Positions 1-5,726 of a DNA stretch of 7,036 nucleotides are shown here, piece by piece (the first letter of the stretch is position 1; each line of letters opens with the position of its first letter). The notes beneath the pieces are model-generated. The model was not told the DNA's origin. It saw only the letters and a list, made by a program, of their open reading frames with translations, and did not search any database. This DNA is from a bacterium (GTDB taxonomy: Bacteria; Armatimonadota; Zipacnadia; Zipacnadales; Zipacnadaceae). The position numbers and the translations under genes were made by a program. Where the stretch lies: assembly GCA_030607655.1 (NCBI GenBank), contig JAUWJN010000128.1, positions 1 to 7,036 on the forward strand, read 5' to 3'.

Positions 1-9
1 CTCCGCGCC

Positions 10-3000
10 TTACAGTAAACTAGTCGCCGCAGGCTCCGCTGGCGCTGCCTCCTCCTCCCCCAGGGTGATAACGCCGCGGCGGCGGCGCACCTGGATGGGA
101 AATTCTTCATCACAGTTGCCCGTATAATTCTCGCCCAGAGCCACTTTGCGCTGCTGGCCATTAGCGGCAAACTGCAGCACGACCCGCTGGGGGCCCGGAT
201 AGCGGGTAAGAATCTGGTTGAGGGAGGTAACAGGCTGTTCAGTGGCCTGGGCACCGTCCAATTCAATAATGACCACGCGGGCGGCCGGTGCCGGCGATGC
301 ATCGCGCGGTGGCGGTTGGCGGCCCTGGCGACGCCCTTCCTCGGCTTGCTGTCTCTGCCGTTTGGAGACAGGTTGGGCCGCAGCCAGCGGTTGCACATTC
401 TCGGCCAGCAGCTTGAGCTCGTCAGCATCGCCGGAGCGAGACAATAATCGGTCTACCCGCGCCTTCATTACTACCAGGCTACCTTCGGCCAGATTATCGC
501 GACAGGCTTCGTAGACCGAGGGGAAGATGGTTACTTCCACCTGCTCGGCTAGCCCCTCCAGCGTCAGAAACATCATCGGGTCGCCGTTTTTATCAATATG
601 GCGTTTTGCCTGGCTGATCATACCCGCCACTAGCACCGATGTGCCTTCGGCGAACTGGCCCAGGTCCTCTACCGTGGCGGTAGTGCACTGCTTCAATTTG
701 TCCTGATTTTCCAGCAGCGGATGGCTGGACAGATACAGCCCCAACAGCTCCTTCTCCAGCCTCAGCATCTGCTCTTCCGACATTGGGGGCACGTCGGGAA
801 GCTGGGGCCCAGCGCGCTCAGCCGCGGCGGCCGAGCTGTCCCCGAACAGCGAGTTCTGGCCCACCGCCTGGTCTTGTTGATACTGCTGGCCGGCAGCGTA
901 GACACTATCCAGAGCCGCCAGCAGGCTATTGCGCTCGCCGAACTCATCAAACGTCCCGGCCTGGATGAGCAGTTTCACCATAGCATTAGACGCGTTCTGG
1001 GCGGGCAGCCGGCGGCAGAAATCAGCCAGTCCCCGATAATCACCGGTGCTCTCCCGCTCAGCGACGATCGCCTCCGCGGTATTGCCGCCCAGGTTCTTGA
1101 TCGCCGCCAGGCCAAATAGGACTTCAGAGCCATCCACCGCAAAATTGGCCCGGCTGCGATTGACCGCGGGCGGCCGGACCTCCAGACCCATCCGCCGGCA
1201 TTCGGTTACCCCCTTGGCTACCTCGTCACTGCTGTCCATCACAGTAGAGAGGTGGGCAGCCATAAACTCAGCGGGGTAGTGAGCCTTCAAATACGCCGTC
1301 CAGTAGGCGACCAGGGCATAGGCAGAGGAATGAGACTTATTGAAGCCGTACGAGGCGAAAGCTTCCATCCGAGCGTAGAGTTCGCGGGCAGTGGCCGTGG
1401 ATATGCCGTTGTCCACGCAGCCTTGCATAAACAGCGGCTTCATCTGCGCCATTTTATCATGGTCCTTCTTGCCCATCGCCTGCATAATTACTTCCGCCTG
1501 GGGCATAGTGAAACCGGCCAGGGCGGAGGCAATCTGCATTACTTGCTCTTGATACAGAATTATGCCGTAGGTTTCGGCGAGAATCGGCTCCAGGTCAGGA
1601 TGCAGATACTGCACCGGCTCACCGTGGCGGCGGGCGCAGAAGGTATCAATGTGCTGCATCGGCCCGGGCCGATACAGGGCCACCGCCGCAATCAGGTGCT
1701 CAAAGTGCTCTGGCTGCAGGTTCCGCAGCAGCCCGCGCATGCCTTCACTTTCCAGTTGGAATACCGCCACGGTATCCGCCCGACATAGGAGCTGGTAAGT
1801 TTCCACATCGTCGCGCGGCACATCTAGTAGCTCAATCTCTACGTTATGATTCTGGGCGATAGCGCTCAGAGCGCGTTCAATGATAGTAAGAGTCTTAAGC
1901 CCCAAAAAGTCCACCTTCACCAGCCCCACATCTTCCACTGGCCCCATAGAGTACTGCGTGGTAACGGTGCCGTCCCGCTCGCCGCGCAGCGGGACGTACT
2001 CGGTGAGCGGGGCATCGGCAATTACCACCGCCGCCGCATGGACTGAGGCATGGCGGGCCAATCCCTCCAGATTCCCAGCCGTCGCCAACAGTTGGGCGAT
2101 CTGCTCATCCTCCGCCGCAGCCTGGGCCAACTCGGGCACCTGGGCCAGGGCATCTGCCAAAGTCCTCCCATAAGGCACTAACTTGGCCAGCGTATCCACC
2201 TTGCGCAGCGGTATTTCCAGCGCCCGCCCCACATCGCGGATAGCGGCGCGCGCCCCCAGCGTGTTGAAGGTGACTACCTGCGCTACCCGATCCCGGCCAT
2301 ATTTATCCTTTACGTATTCAATAATCTCCTCCCGGCGCTCGTCAGGGAAATCCAGGTCAATGTCAGGGGGGCTGGCCCGCTCGGGATTGAGCATTCGTTC
2401 GAATATCAGTCCATAGCGTAGCGGGTCAACATCGCTGATATCCAACAGATACGCCACGATACTGCCAGTCGCCGAGCCCCGGCCGGGTCCGACCAGGATG
2501 CCCCGGTTCTTCGCCTCTTGGACAAAGTCGCCGACAATCAAGAAGTAGCCTGAGTAGTTAGTACGGGAAATCACATCCAGTTCATAATCCAGCCGCTCGA
2601 GGATTTTAGGCGCTGGGTTAGGTCCGTAACGGCGCTGGATATTCTCTTCACAGTGCTTGCGCAGGTAGCTATCCAGGTCATAACCGTCGGGCACCGCGAA
2701 GTGCGGCAGCATAAGTTCGCCTAATCGCAGTTCCACATTGCAGCGCTGGGCAATTTCTACCGTAGCCGCCAGCGCCTGAGGTATCTCGGCGAATACCTCC
2801 TGCATCTGAGCGGGGGACTTGAGGTAAAACTGGTCATTGGGGAAGCGCAGTCTATCCGCCTGCTCGCGCGTGGTCTGCGTTTGGATACACAGCAGTACAT
2901 CGTGGGCTTCCGCATCTTGCTGGCTTAGGTAATGCACATCGTTAGTGGCCACCACTGGCAAATCAAGCTCCTCGGCGAACTGCAATTTGGCCGCGATGAC

Positions 3001-3558
3001 CTGCTGCTGGTCTGCCAGCCCGTGGTCCATCAGTTCCAGGTAGAAATTGTCCGCCCCGAATAACTCCCGGAACAACTCACAGTGTTGGCGGGCCGCCGCG
3101 AAGTTGTCCTGGAGAATGTCAGTGGCAATCAAGCCCTGCTGGCAGCCGCTAAGGGCGATGAGACCCTCGCTGTGCTCGGCCAGCAGTTCAAAGTCCACCC
3201 GAGGATGATAATAGAAGCCCTCCAGGTGCGCGGCACTGACCAGCTTCATCAGATTCTTGTAACCCGCGAGGTTCTCGGCCAGCAGTACCAGGTGGTGAGC
3301 ATTGCGGTCAGCAGCGGTGGAACGGTCAAAGCGGGTACGGGTGGCTAAATAGACTTCGCAGCCGATAATCGGTCTTATGCCGGCCGTCTGGCATTCCTTA
3401 TAAAACTCAATGGCCCCATACATCGCCCCGTGGTCGGTGAGGGCCACCGCCGGCATATCCAGTTGAGCGACTTGCTCTACCAACTGCGGCAGGCGGCAGG
3501 CGCCATCCAGCAGGCTATATTCGGAGTGGACATGCAGATGAACGAAGGGCGCTGACAT
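10..3558 (-). CDS. dnaE: DNA polymerase III subunit alpha (DnaE1 type), full length
   Basis: Catalytic subunit of the replicative DNA polymerase, a C-family enzyme acting in the replisome; 1182 residues, normal for the family. The PHP domain (about residues 5-280) opens with HLHVH and keeps all nine expected metal ligands: H9, H11, D18, H43, E68, H118, C139, D207 and H209. The palm has the PDIDLDFPD motif with D401 and D403, and the third catalytic Asp is D550 in VKVDFLGLKTL. The fingers contain AMGKK (694-698) and YGFNKSHSSAYA (737-748). A helix-hairpin-helix region lies near 816-850. QNSLF (901-905) fits the internal beta-clamp-binding motif. An OB fold (about 974-1056) is followed by a Gln/Arg/Pro-rich linker (about 1062-1093), a small beta-rich C-terminal domain and an acidic tail. 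There is no intein or frameshift. ATG at 3558 is preceded by TAAGGAG (3570-3576), 11 bases away. The gene follows the lipoprotein after 153 bases and probably has its own promoter, which I could not locate. Confidence 0.98.
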   Translation of the reverse strand: MSAPFVHLHVHSEYSLLDGACRLPQLVEQVAQLDMPAVALTDHGAMYGAIEFYKECQTAGIRPIIGCEVYLATRTRFDRSTAADRNAHHLVLLAENLAGYKNLMKLVSAAHLEGFYYHPRVDFELLAEHSEGLIALSGCQQGLIATDILQDNFAAARQHCELFRELFGADNFYLELMDHGLADQQQVIAAKLQFAEELDLPVVATNDVHYLSQQDAEAHDVLLCIQTQTTREQADRLRFPNDQFYLKSPAQMQEVFAEIPQALAATVEIAQRCNVELRLGELMLPHFAVPDGYDLDSYLRKHCEENIQRRYGPNPAPKILERLDYELDVISRTNYSGYFLIVGDFVQEAKNRGILVGPGRGSATGSIVAYLLDISDVDPLRYGLIFERMLNPERASPPDIDLDFPDERREEIIEYVKDKYGRDRVAQVVTFNTLGARAAIRDVGRALEIPLRKVDTLAKLVPYGRTLADALAQVPELAQAAAEDEQIAQLLATAGNLEGLARHASVHAAAVVIADAPLTEYVPLRGERDGTVTTQYSMGPVEDVGLVKVDFLGLKTLTIIERALSAIAQNHNVEIELLDVPRDDVETYQLLCRADTVAVFQLESEGMRGLLRNLQPEHFEHLIAAVALYRPGPMQHIDTFCARRHGEPVQYLHPDLEPILAETYGIILYQEQVMQIASALAGFTMPQAEVIMQAMGKKDHDKMAQMKPLFMQGCVDNGISTATARELYARMEAFASYGFNKSHSSAYALVAYWTAYLKAHYPAEFMAAHLSTVMDSSDEVAKGVTECRRMGLEVRPPAVNRSRANFAVDGSEVLFGLAAIKNLGGNTAEAIVAERESTGDYRGLADFCRRLPAQNASNAMVKLLIQAGTFDEFGERNSLLAALDSVYAAGQQYQQDQAVGQNSLFGDSSAAAAERAGPQLPDVPPMSEEQMLRLEKELLGLYLSSHPLLENQDKLKQCTTATVEDLGQFAEGTSVLVAGMISQAKRHIDKNGDPMMFLTLEGLAEQVEVTIFPSVYEACRDNLAEGSLVVMKARVDRLLSRSGDADELKLLAENVQPLAAAQPVSKRQRQQAEEGRRQGRQPPPRDASPAPAARVVIIELDGAQATEQPVTSLNQILTRYPGPQRVVLQFAANGQQRKVALGENYTGNCDEEFPIQVRRRRGVITLGEEEAAPAEPAATSLL

Positions 3559-3628
3559 TTAGCGATAAACTCCTTAGCTACTGCTGCGATTTATGAGCTT
3601 GGCTGCTGCCGTATTGCCTCACCCCTGC

Positions 3629-3651
3629 CCCCTCTCCTTACAGGAGAGGGG
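3629..3651. repeat. REP-like GC-rich palindrome, 10-bp perfect stem
   Basis: The arms 3629-3638 (CCCCTCTCCT) and 3642-3651 (AGGAGAGGGG) are perfectly complementary around a 3-base loop. The left flank, CCTCACCCCTGCC from about 3617, completes a pattern I know from dispersed intergenic repeats of the form CCTCACCCC-N-CCCTCTCC-loop-GGAGAGGGG in many bacterial genomes. It lies between the lipoprotein stop and the dnaE start. No U-tract follows on either strand, so a simple intrinsic terminator is unlikely. As RNA in the dnaE leader it would form a very stable hairpin. Dispersal in this genome is inferred from resemblance, because only one copy is in view. Confidence 0.7.
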
Positions 3652-3660
3652 AATAATTGG

Positions 3661-3702
3661 AAAAGGCCCCCATTGTCCCAAGCCTGCCAACGGGCGCGGG
3701 CC
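3661..3702 (-). terminator. weak candidate terminator after the lipoprotein gene
   Basis: On the minus strand, ten bases after the lipoprotein stop codon, GGCCC (3702-3698) can pair with GGGCC (3669-3665). An inner CCC/GGG pairing (3694-3692 with 3679-3677) is also possible, and the outer stem is followed directly by TTTT (3664-3661). The stem is short and interrupted and the U-run has only four bases, so this is at best an inefficient terminator. Readthrough into dnaE is possible. Confidence 0.3.
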
Positions 3703-3711
3703 GTGCTCTGT

Positions 3712-4656
3712 TTATTCGCTAGTAGTAGGCGGCGTAGGCGGTGCTTCGGCGGGTGGGGCCCCCTCAGGTATTGTGCCCACCGTCCCCTCGGCCTCCGGGG
3801 CTAACTCTTCGGGAGGTGCTTCTTCTTCCGCAGCTTCGGGCGCTTCCTCAGTGGCGACGGGAGTCACTTCCCCTTCTATTTGCCGCTGAAGTTGGGCCAG
3901 CAAGCTGTCAAGTTGGTCAAGTTCGGCCGCCACCACGGACCAGGCTTCCCGTGCCAGCGCATCCTGGGTGCCACGAGCCGCGCCAATAGTCCTCTCTACC
4001 AGCCCGATGCTCTCATGATTGGTCAGCCTCTCCAATATGGCTAGTATCTGGGTGGCTCCCTTGGCCAGATTCTTCTTGTCCACCTGCGCTTTAGCCCGCT
4101 CAATATCCTTCATCACATCCGGCACCAGCCGCGCCGGGGCCCTCATCGCCGTCTCCACCGCCCCCAGCAGATACGCCGAGGCCAAATTAACCGCTTCCTC
4201 CGCCGAGGCGCTACTGATAGCCACCCGCGCCCGCTCCAGGTGCTGGGTGATTACCGCCGCGGGTATCTGACTGCGCAGACTCGCCAGAGCCGGCCCCAGC
4301 CGCGCCAGAGCAGCCGTGGTCTTCTGGGTGGACTGGGCAGTGGCCGCCCGCCGGGCCGCCCCCACCAGCCCCTTAGCCACCCGCACATCAGCCGCCAATG
4401 TTTCTATCGGGCTTGGAACTCGCTCTCGGGCCTCCCGCCGCTGGACCTCCTGGGCCAGGGCCTCCAGCGTGTTGCCACTCTGCTTCAGATACGCCAGAAT
4501 TTCCTGCATCACCTGCTGCTGCTCGCCAGTAACCTGGCCCACTTCCGACGGCTCCGTCGGCCCCGTCGGCTGCTGAGGCCCCTGGCTTTCCGGCCGGCAT
4601 GCTCCGACCACTAATGCCACCAACGTGATAAGTAGTATAGTCTTGGTTGCTCGCAT
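3712..4656 (-). CDS. predicted lipoprotein with helical domain and acidic tail
   Basis: A 314-residue protein that I cannot assign to a named family. Residues 1-20 form a type II signal peptide: MRATK, a hydrophobic stretch, then the lipobox VGAC with Cys20 as the lipidation site. The mature protein should therefore be anchored to the outer face of a membrane. A Pro/Gln/Thr-rich spacer (21-45) leads into an Ala/Leu/Glu-rich, almost entirely helical region (about 46-262) with no Cys, no obvious catalytic motif and few aromatics. Three segments start with a similar ER-containing helix, at LERA (140-143), IERA (185-188) and VERT (220-223), suggesting repeated helical hairpins. The tail (263-314) is rich in Glu, Pro, Ala and Thr and is probably disordered. 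ATG at 4656 has AGGGGG (4670-4665) 8 bases upstream. It resembles in general style helical periplasmic families such as YfdX, but I see no decisive signature; a scaffold or binding role is a guess. Confidence 0.85.
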   Translation of the reverse strand: MRATKTILLITLVALVVGACRPESQGPQQPTGPTEPSEVGQVTGEQQQVMQEILAYLKQSGNTLEALAQEVQRREARERVPSPIETLAADVRVAKGLVGAARRAATAQSTQKTTAALARLGPALASLRSQIPAAVITQHLERARVAISSASAEEAVNLASAYLLGAVETAMRAPARLVPDVMKDIERAKAQVDKKNLAKGATQILAILERLTNHESIGLVERTIGAARGTQDALAREAWSVVAAELDQLDSLLAQLQRQIEGEVTPVATEEAPEAAEEEAPPEELAPEAEGTVGTIPEGAPPAEAPPTPPTTSE

Positions 4657-4680
4657 AGCTATCGCCCCCTGCGTAGAGTG

Positions 4681-4711
4681 GTAATAAGCGTAAGTCTAAC
4701 TGTAAATTCAA
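4681..4711 (-). promoter_or_regulatory. weak candidate promoter for the lipoprotein gene
   Basis: On the minus strand, TTGAAT (4711-4706) could act as a -35 and TATTAC (4686-4681, 4 of 6 matches) as a -10, but the 19-base spacer is long. TTTACA (4706-4701) is a better -35 hexamer with only 14 bases to the same -10. Neither pair is convincing. The AT-rich composition compared with the flanks is the main support. Confidence 0.25.
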
Positions 4712-4810
4712 CAGAGCTACACACTTCTCCTGCCCGCGACTGGCGGAGAATCGGTCTGTTCCGTCTGAGGGGGATACGTGCCTAGAAGAACTTTCCCCTT
4801 CAGTCACCAC

Positions 4811-4835
4811 GGGCTTTGCCCTTACCGGCTACGGT
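4811..4835 (-). other. tandem small hairpins, possible structured RNA element
   Basis: On the minus strand an ACCG-TAGC-CGGT hairpin (4835-4824) is followed two bases later by GGGC-AAA-GCCC (4821-4811). The order GCAAACC (4839-4833), a small hairpin, then GCAAAGCC (4819-4812) faintly recalls the core of cyclic-di-GMP-I (GEMM) riboswitches. The spacing differs, and the second GEMM stem with its GGTAGC...GGTTACC pattern is not seen downstream. I do not call a riboswitch. Confidence 0.2.
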
Positions 4836-4847
4836 TTGCTTGTACCA

Positions 4848-4937
4848 GGAAGGCCGGGAGCGTGGGTGCCCCGGGCACAAGCCGCCGTGGACGGCATCTT
4901 GCGCCCGCATCACTCATATGCCGGAGGATGGCCTTCC
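4848..4937. repeat. 8-bp inverted repeat enclosing nested hairpins
   Basis: GGAAGGCC (4848-4855) and GGCCTTCC (4930-4937) are perfectly complementary. They enclose 74 bases that themselves contain GTGCCC-C-GGGCAC (4866-4878) and GCCGT-GG-ACGGC (4884-4895). This arrangement could fold as a multibranch junction on either strand. On the minus strand it begins 3 bases after the pcm stop codon, so it would sit in the pcm 3' end. The GC content makes chance pairing fairly likely. Confidence 0.35.
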
Positions 4938-4940
4938 CGT

Positions 4941-5594
4941 CTACCATCCATACTCACCCACGAGGGGGACGAAGATACAGCCAATGGTCTCAGTAATCTC
5001 CAGTTCCCCGTGCTTCTTTTCGGCCAGCAGGCACTGCTGCGCTCCCTGGCTGCCCACTGGCGCTACCAACAAACCGCCGTCGGCAAGCTGCTGCTGCCAG
5101 GGCGGAGGGATTTGGGGAGTGGCCGCGGCGACAATTATCCGGTCGTAGGGAGCCGCCGGCGGGTAACCCAGACTGCCGTCACCGGTTACTATGTGAACAT
5201 TGTCATAGCCAAGTTCCTGGATAGTCTGCTGCGCTCGCTCGGCGAGGGGTTCGATAATCTCGATGGCATAAACCTCTCGGGCCAGCACGGACAGCAGCGC
5301 CGCCTGATAACCTGAGCCCGCGCCGACCTCTAACACTCGGTTATCGGGTTGGGGATCGAGAAGCTGGAGCATGTAGGCGACCATATACGGCTGAGATATA
5401 GTCTGTCCCCACCCCAGGGGCAGTACCGTATCGGCGTAGGCAGCATAGCGGTGGTTGATGGGCACGAATTCATGCCGGGGGACGCGGCGCATTGCCTCCA
5501 GCACCTGCTGATGGTTGATGCCGCGCCGCCGTAGTTGCGCCTCTACCATCTGCTTTCTTTGTTCTGGCCACTGCTCTGAGTTATTATTATCCAC
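4941..5594 (-). CDS. pcm: protein-L-isoaspartate O-methyltransferase
   Basis: Transfers a methyl group from S-adenosylmethionine to the alpha-carboxyl of L-isoaspartyl residues in damaged proteins, starting their repair in the cytoplasm. Numbering from the longer possible GTG start at 5615 (224 residues), the family signature GQTISQP is at 70-76. SAM motif I, LEVGAGSGYQAALL, is at 95-108, followed by the acidic residue of YAIEI (116-120). The substrate-side stretch GDGSLGYPPAAPYD is at 145-158 and the C-terminal FVPLVGEYGW at 215-224. The length is typical. I prefer GTG at 5594 (217 residues): GAGAGGGGTGG lies just upstream, whereas the GTG at 5615 has only a weak ribosome site and adds an atypical MTERGGP. 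No surE, a common partner of pcm, is adjacent. The gene diverges from a membrane phosphatase and shares its control region. The Asn-rich NNN near the N-terminus is unremarkable. Confidence 0.96.
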   Translation of the reverse strand: MDNNNSEQWPEQRKQMVEAQLRRRGINHQQVLEAMRRVPRHEFVPINHRYAAYADTVLPLGWGQTISQPYMVAYMLQLLDPQPDNRVLEVGAGSGYQAALLSVLAREVYAIEIIEPLAERAQQTIQELGYDNVHIVTGDGSLGYPPAAPYDRIIVAAATPQIPPPWQQQLADGGLLVAPVGSQGAQQCLLAEKKHGELEITETIGCIFVPLVGEYGW

Positions 5595-5615
5595 TGGCCC
5601 ACCCCTCTCGGTCAC

Positions 5616-5640
5616 GGCAAGTAGTTGCCCGCCATTGCCC
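5616..5640. promoter_or_regulatory. cluster of three TTGCC half-sites, operator candidate
   Basis: GGCAA (5616-5620) and TTGCC (5625-5629) form an inverted repeat with a 4-base gap. A second TTGCCC (5635-5640) repeats TTGCCC (5625-5630) exactly 10 bases on, about one helical turn. The last copy coincides with the proposed -35 of the phosphatase promoter. This suggests a regulator site, but no cognate regulator gene is in the window. Confidence 0.35.
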
Positions 5641-5663
5641 TCACCCGCGAATTGCGTTATAAT
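5635..5663 (+). promoter_or_regulatory. sigma-70-type promoter of the phosphatase gene
   Basis: TTGCCC (5635-5640, 4 of 6 consensus matches), a 17-base spacer and a perfect TATAAT (5658-5663). Transcription would start near 5670, giving a leader of roughly 57 bases before the CTG start. This is the best promoter in the window. Confidence 0.7.
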
Positions 5664-5684
5664 TAGTGAAATAGTTAAAGCTAA
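5656..5684 (-). promoter_or_regulatory. candidate pcm promoter overlapping the phosphatase -10
   Basis: On the minus strand TATAAC (5661-5656, 5 of 6 matches) overlaps the plus-strand TATAAT by four bases through the shared TATA core. A weak -35, TTAGCT (5684-5679, 3 of 6 matches), lies 17 bases upstream. Transcription would start near 5649, upstream of both possible pcm starts. The two divergent promoters could not be occupied by RNA polymerase at the same time. Confidence 0.45.
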
Positions 5685-5712
5685 GCGGCACTTCTGGCAT
5701 ATTCATGTAAAG

Positions 5713-5720
5713 GGAGGTGA
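5713..5720 (+). promoter_or_regulatory. strong Shine-Dalgarno that fixes a CTG start
   Basis: GGAGGTGA matches the anti-Shine-Dalgarno sequence over eight bases and, counted from the end of GGAGGTG, sits 7 bases before CTG at 5727. Its TGA (5718-5720) is also an in-frame stop for the downstream gene, so translation cannot begin further upstream. No ATG, GTG or TTG lies in frame at suitable spacing. Confidence 0.8.
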
Positions 5721-5726
5721 GGAAAA

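Larger units (their letters stand above)
4657..4940. other. non-coding gap between pcm and the lipoprotein gene
   Basis: These 284 bases hold no convincing gene on either strand. A 31-codon minus-strand ATG frame starting near 4918 has no ribosome site and low-complexity Arg/Pro content. The pcm-proximal two thirds (about 4741-4937) is GC-rich and full of short inverted repeats. The lipoprotein-proximal part (about 4681-4715) is AT-richer and is the likelier promoter zone. The gap could be a long structured leader for the lipoprotein transcript, a 3' element of pcm, or decayed sequence. Confidence 0.6.

Noticed and set aside
1252..1788. 178-codon plus-strand frame opposite dnaE
   Set aside because: It is antisense to the conserved fingers and palm of dnaE. 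Its His/Arg-rich sequence has no motif and reflects the codon bias of the real gene.
3629..3651. The strong hairpin as a rho-independent terminator
   Set aside because: No U-tract follows on either strand: the plus side continues AATAATTGG and the minus side GCAGGGGTGAGG.
4388..4810. 140-codon minus-strand frame starting at a GTG in the gap and overlapping the lipoprotein gene
   Set aside because: It has no ribosome site and a low-complexity Gly/Ala/Ser composition, and it lies out of frame over a well-supported lipoprotein gene.
4812..4839. Cyclic-di-GMP-I riboswitch
   Set aside because: Only the GCAAACC and GCAAAGCC words are shared. The spacing is short and the second conserved stem is not found.
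4657..4940. tRNA or other standard RNA gene in the gap
   Set aside because: There is no T-loop GTTCGA consensus or cloverleaf, and no recognisable SRP, tmRNA or RNase P core sequence.
4836..5315. 159-codon plus-strand frame opposite pcm
   Set aside because: It is antisense to conserved pcm motifs and has no recognisable domain.
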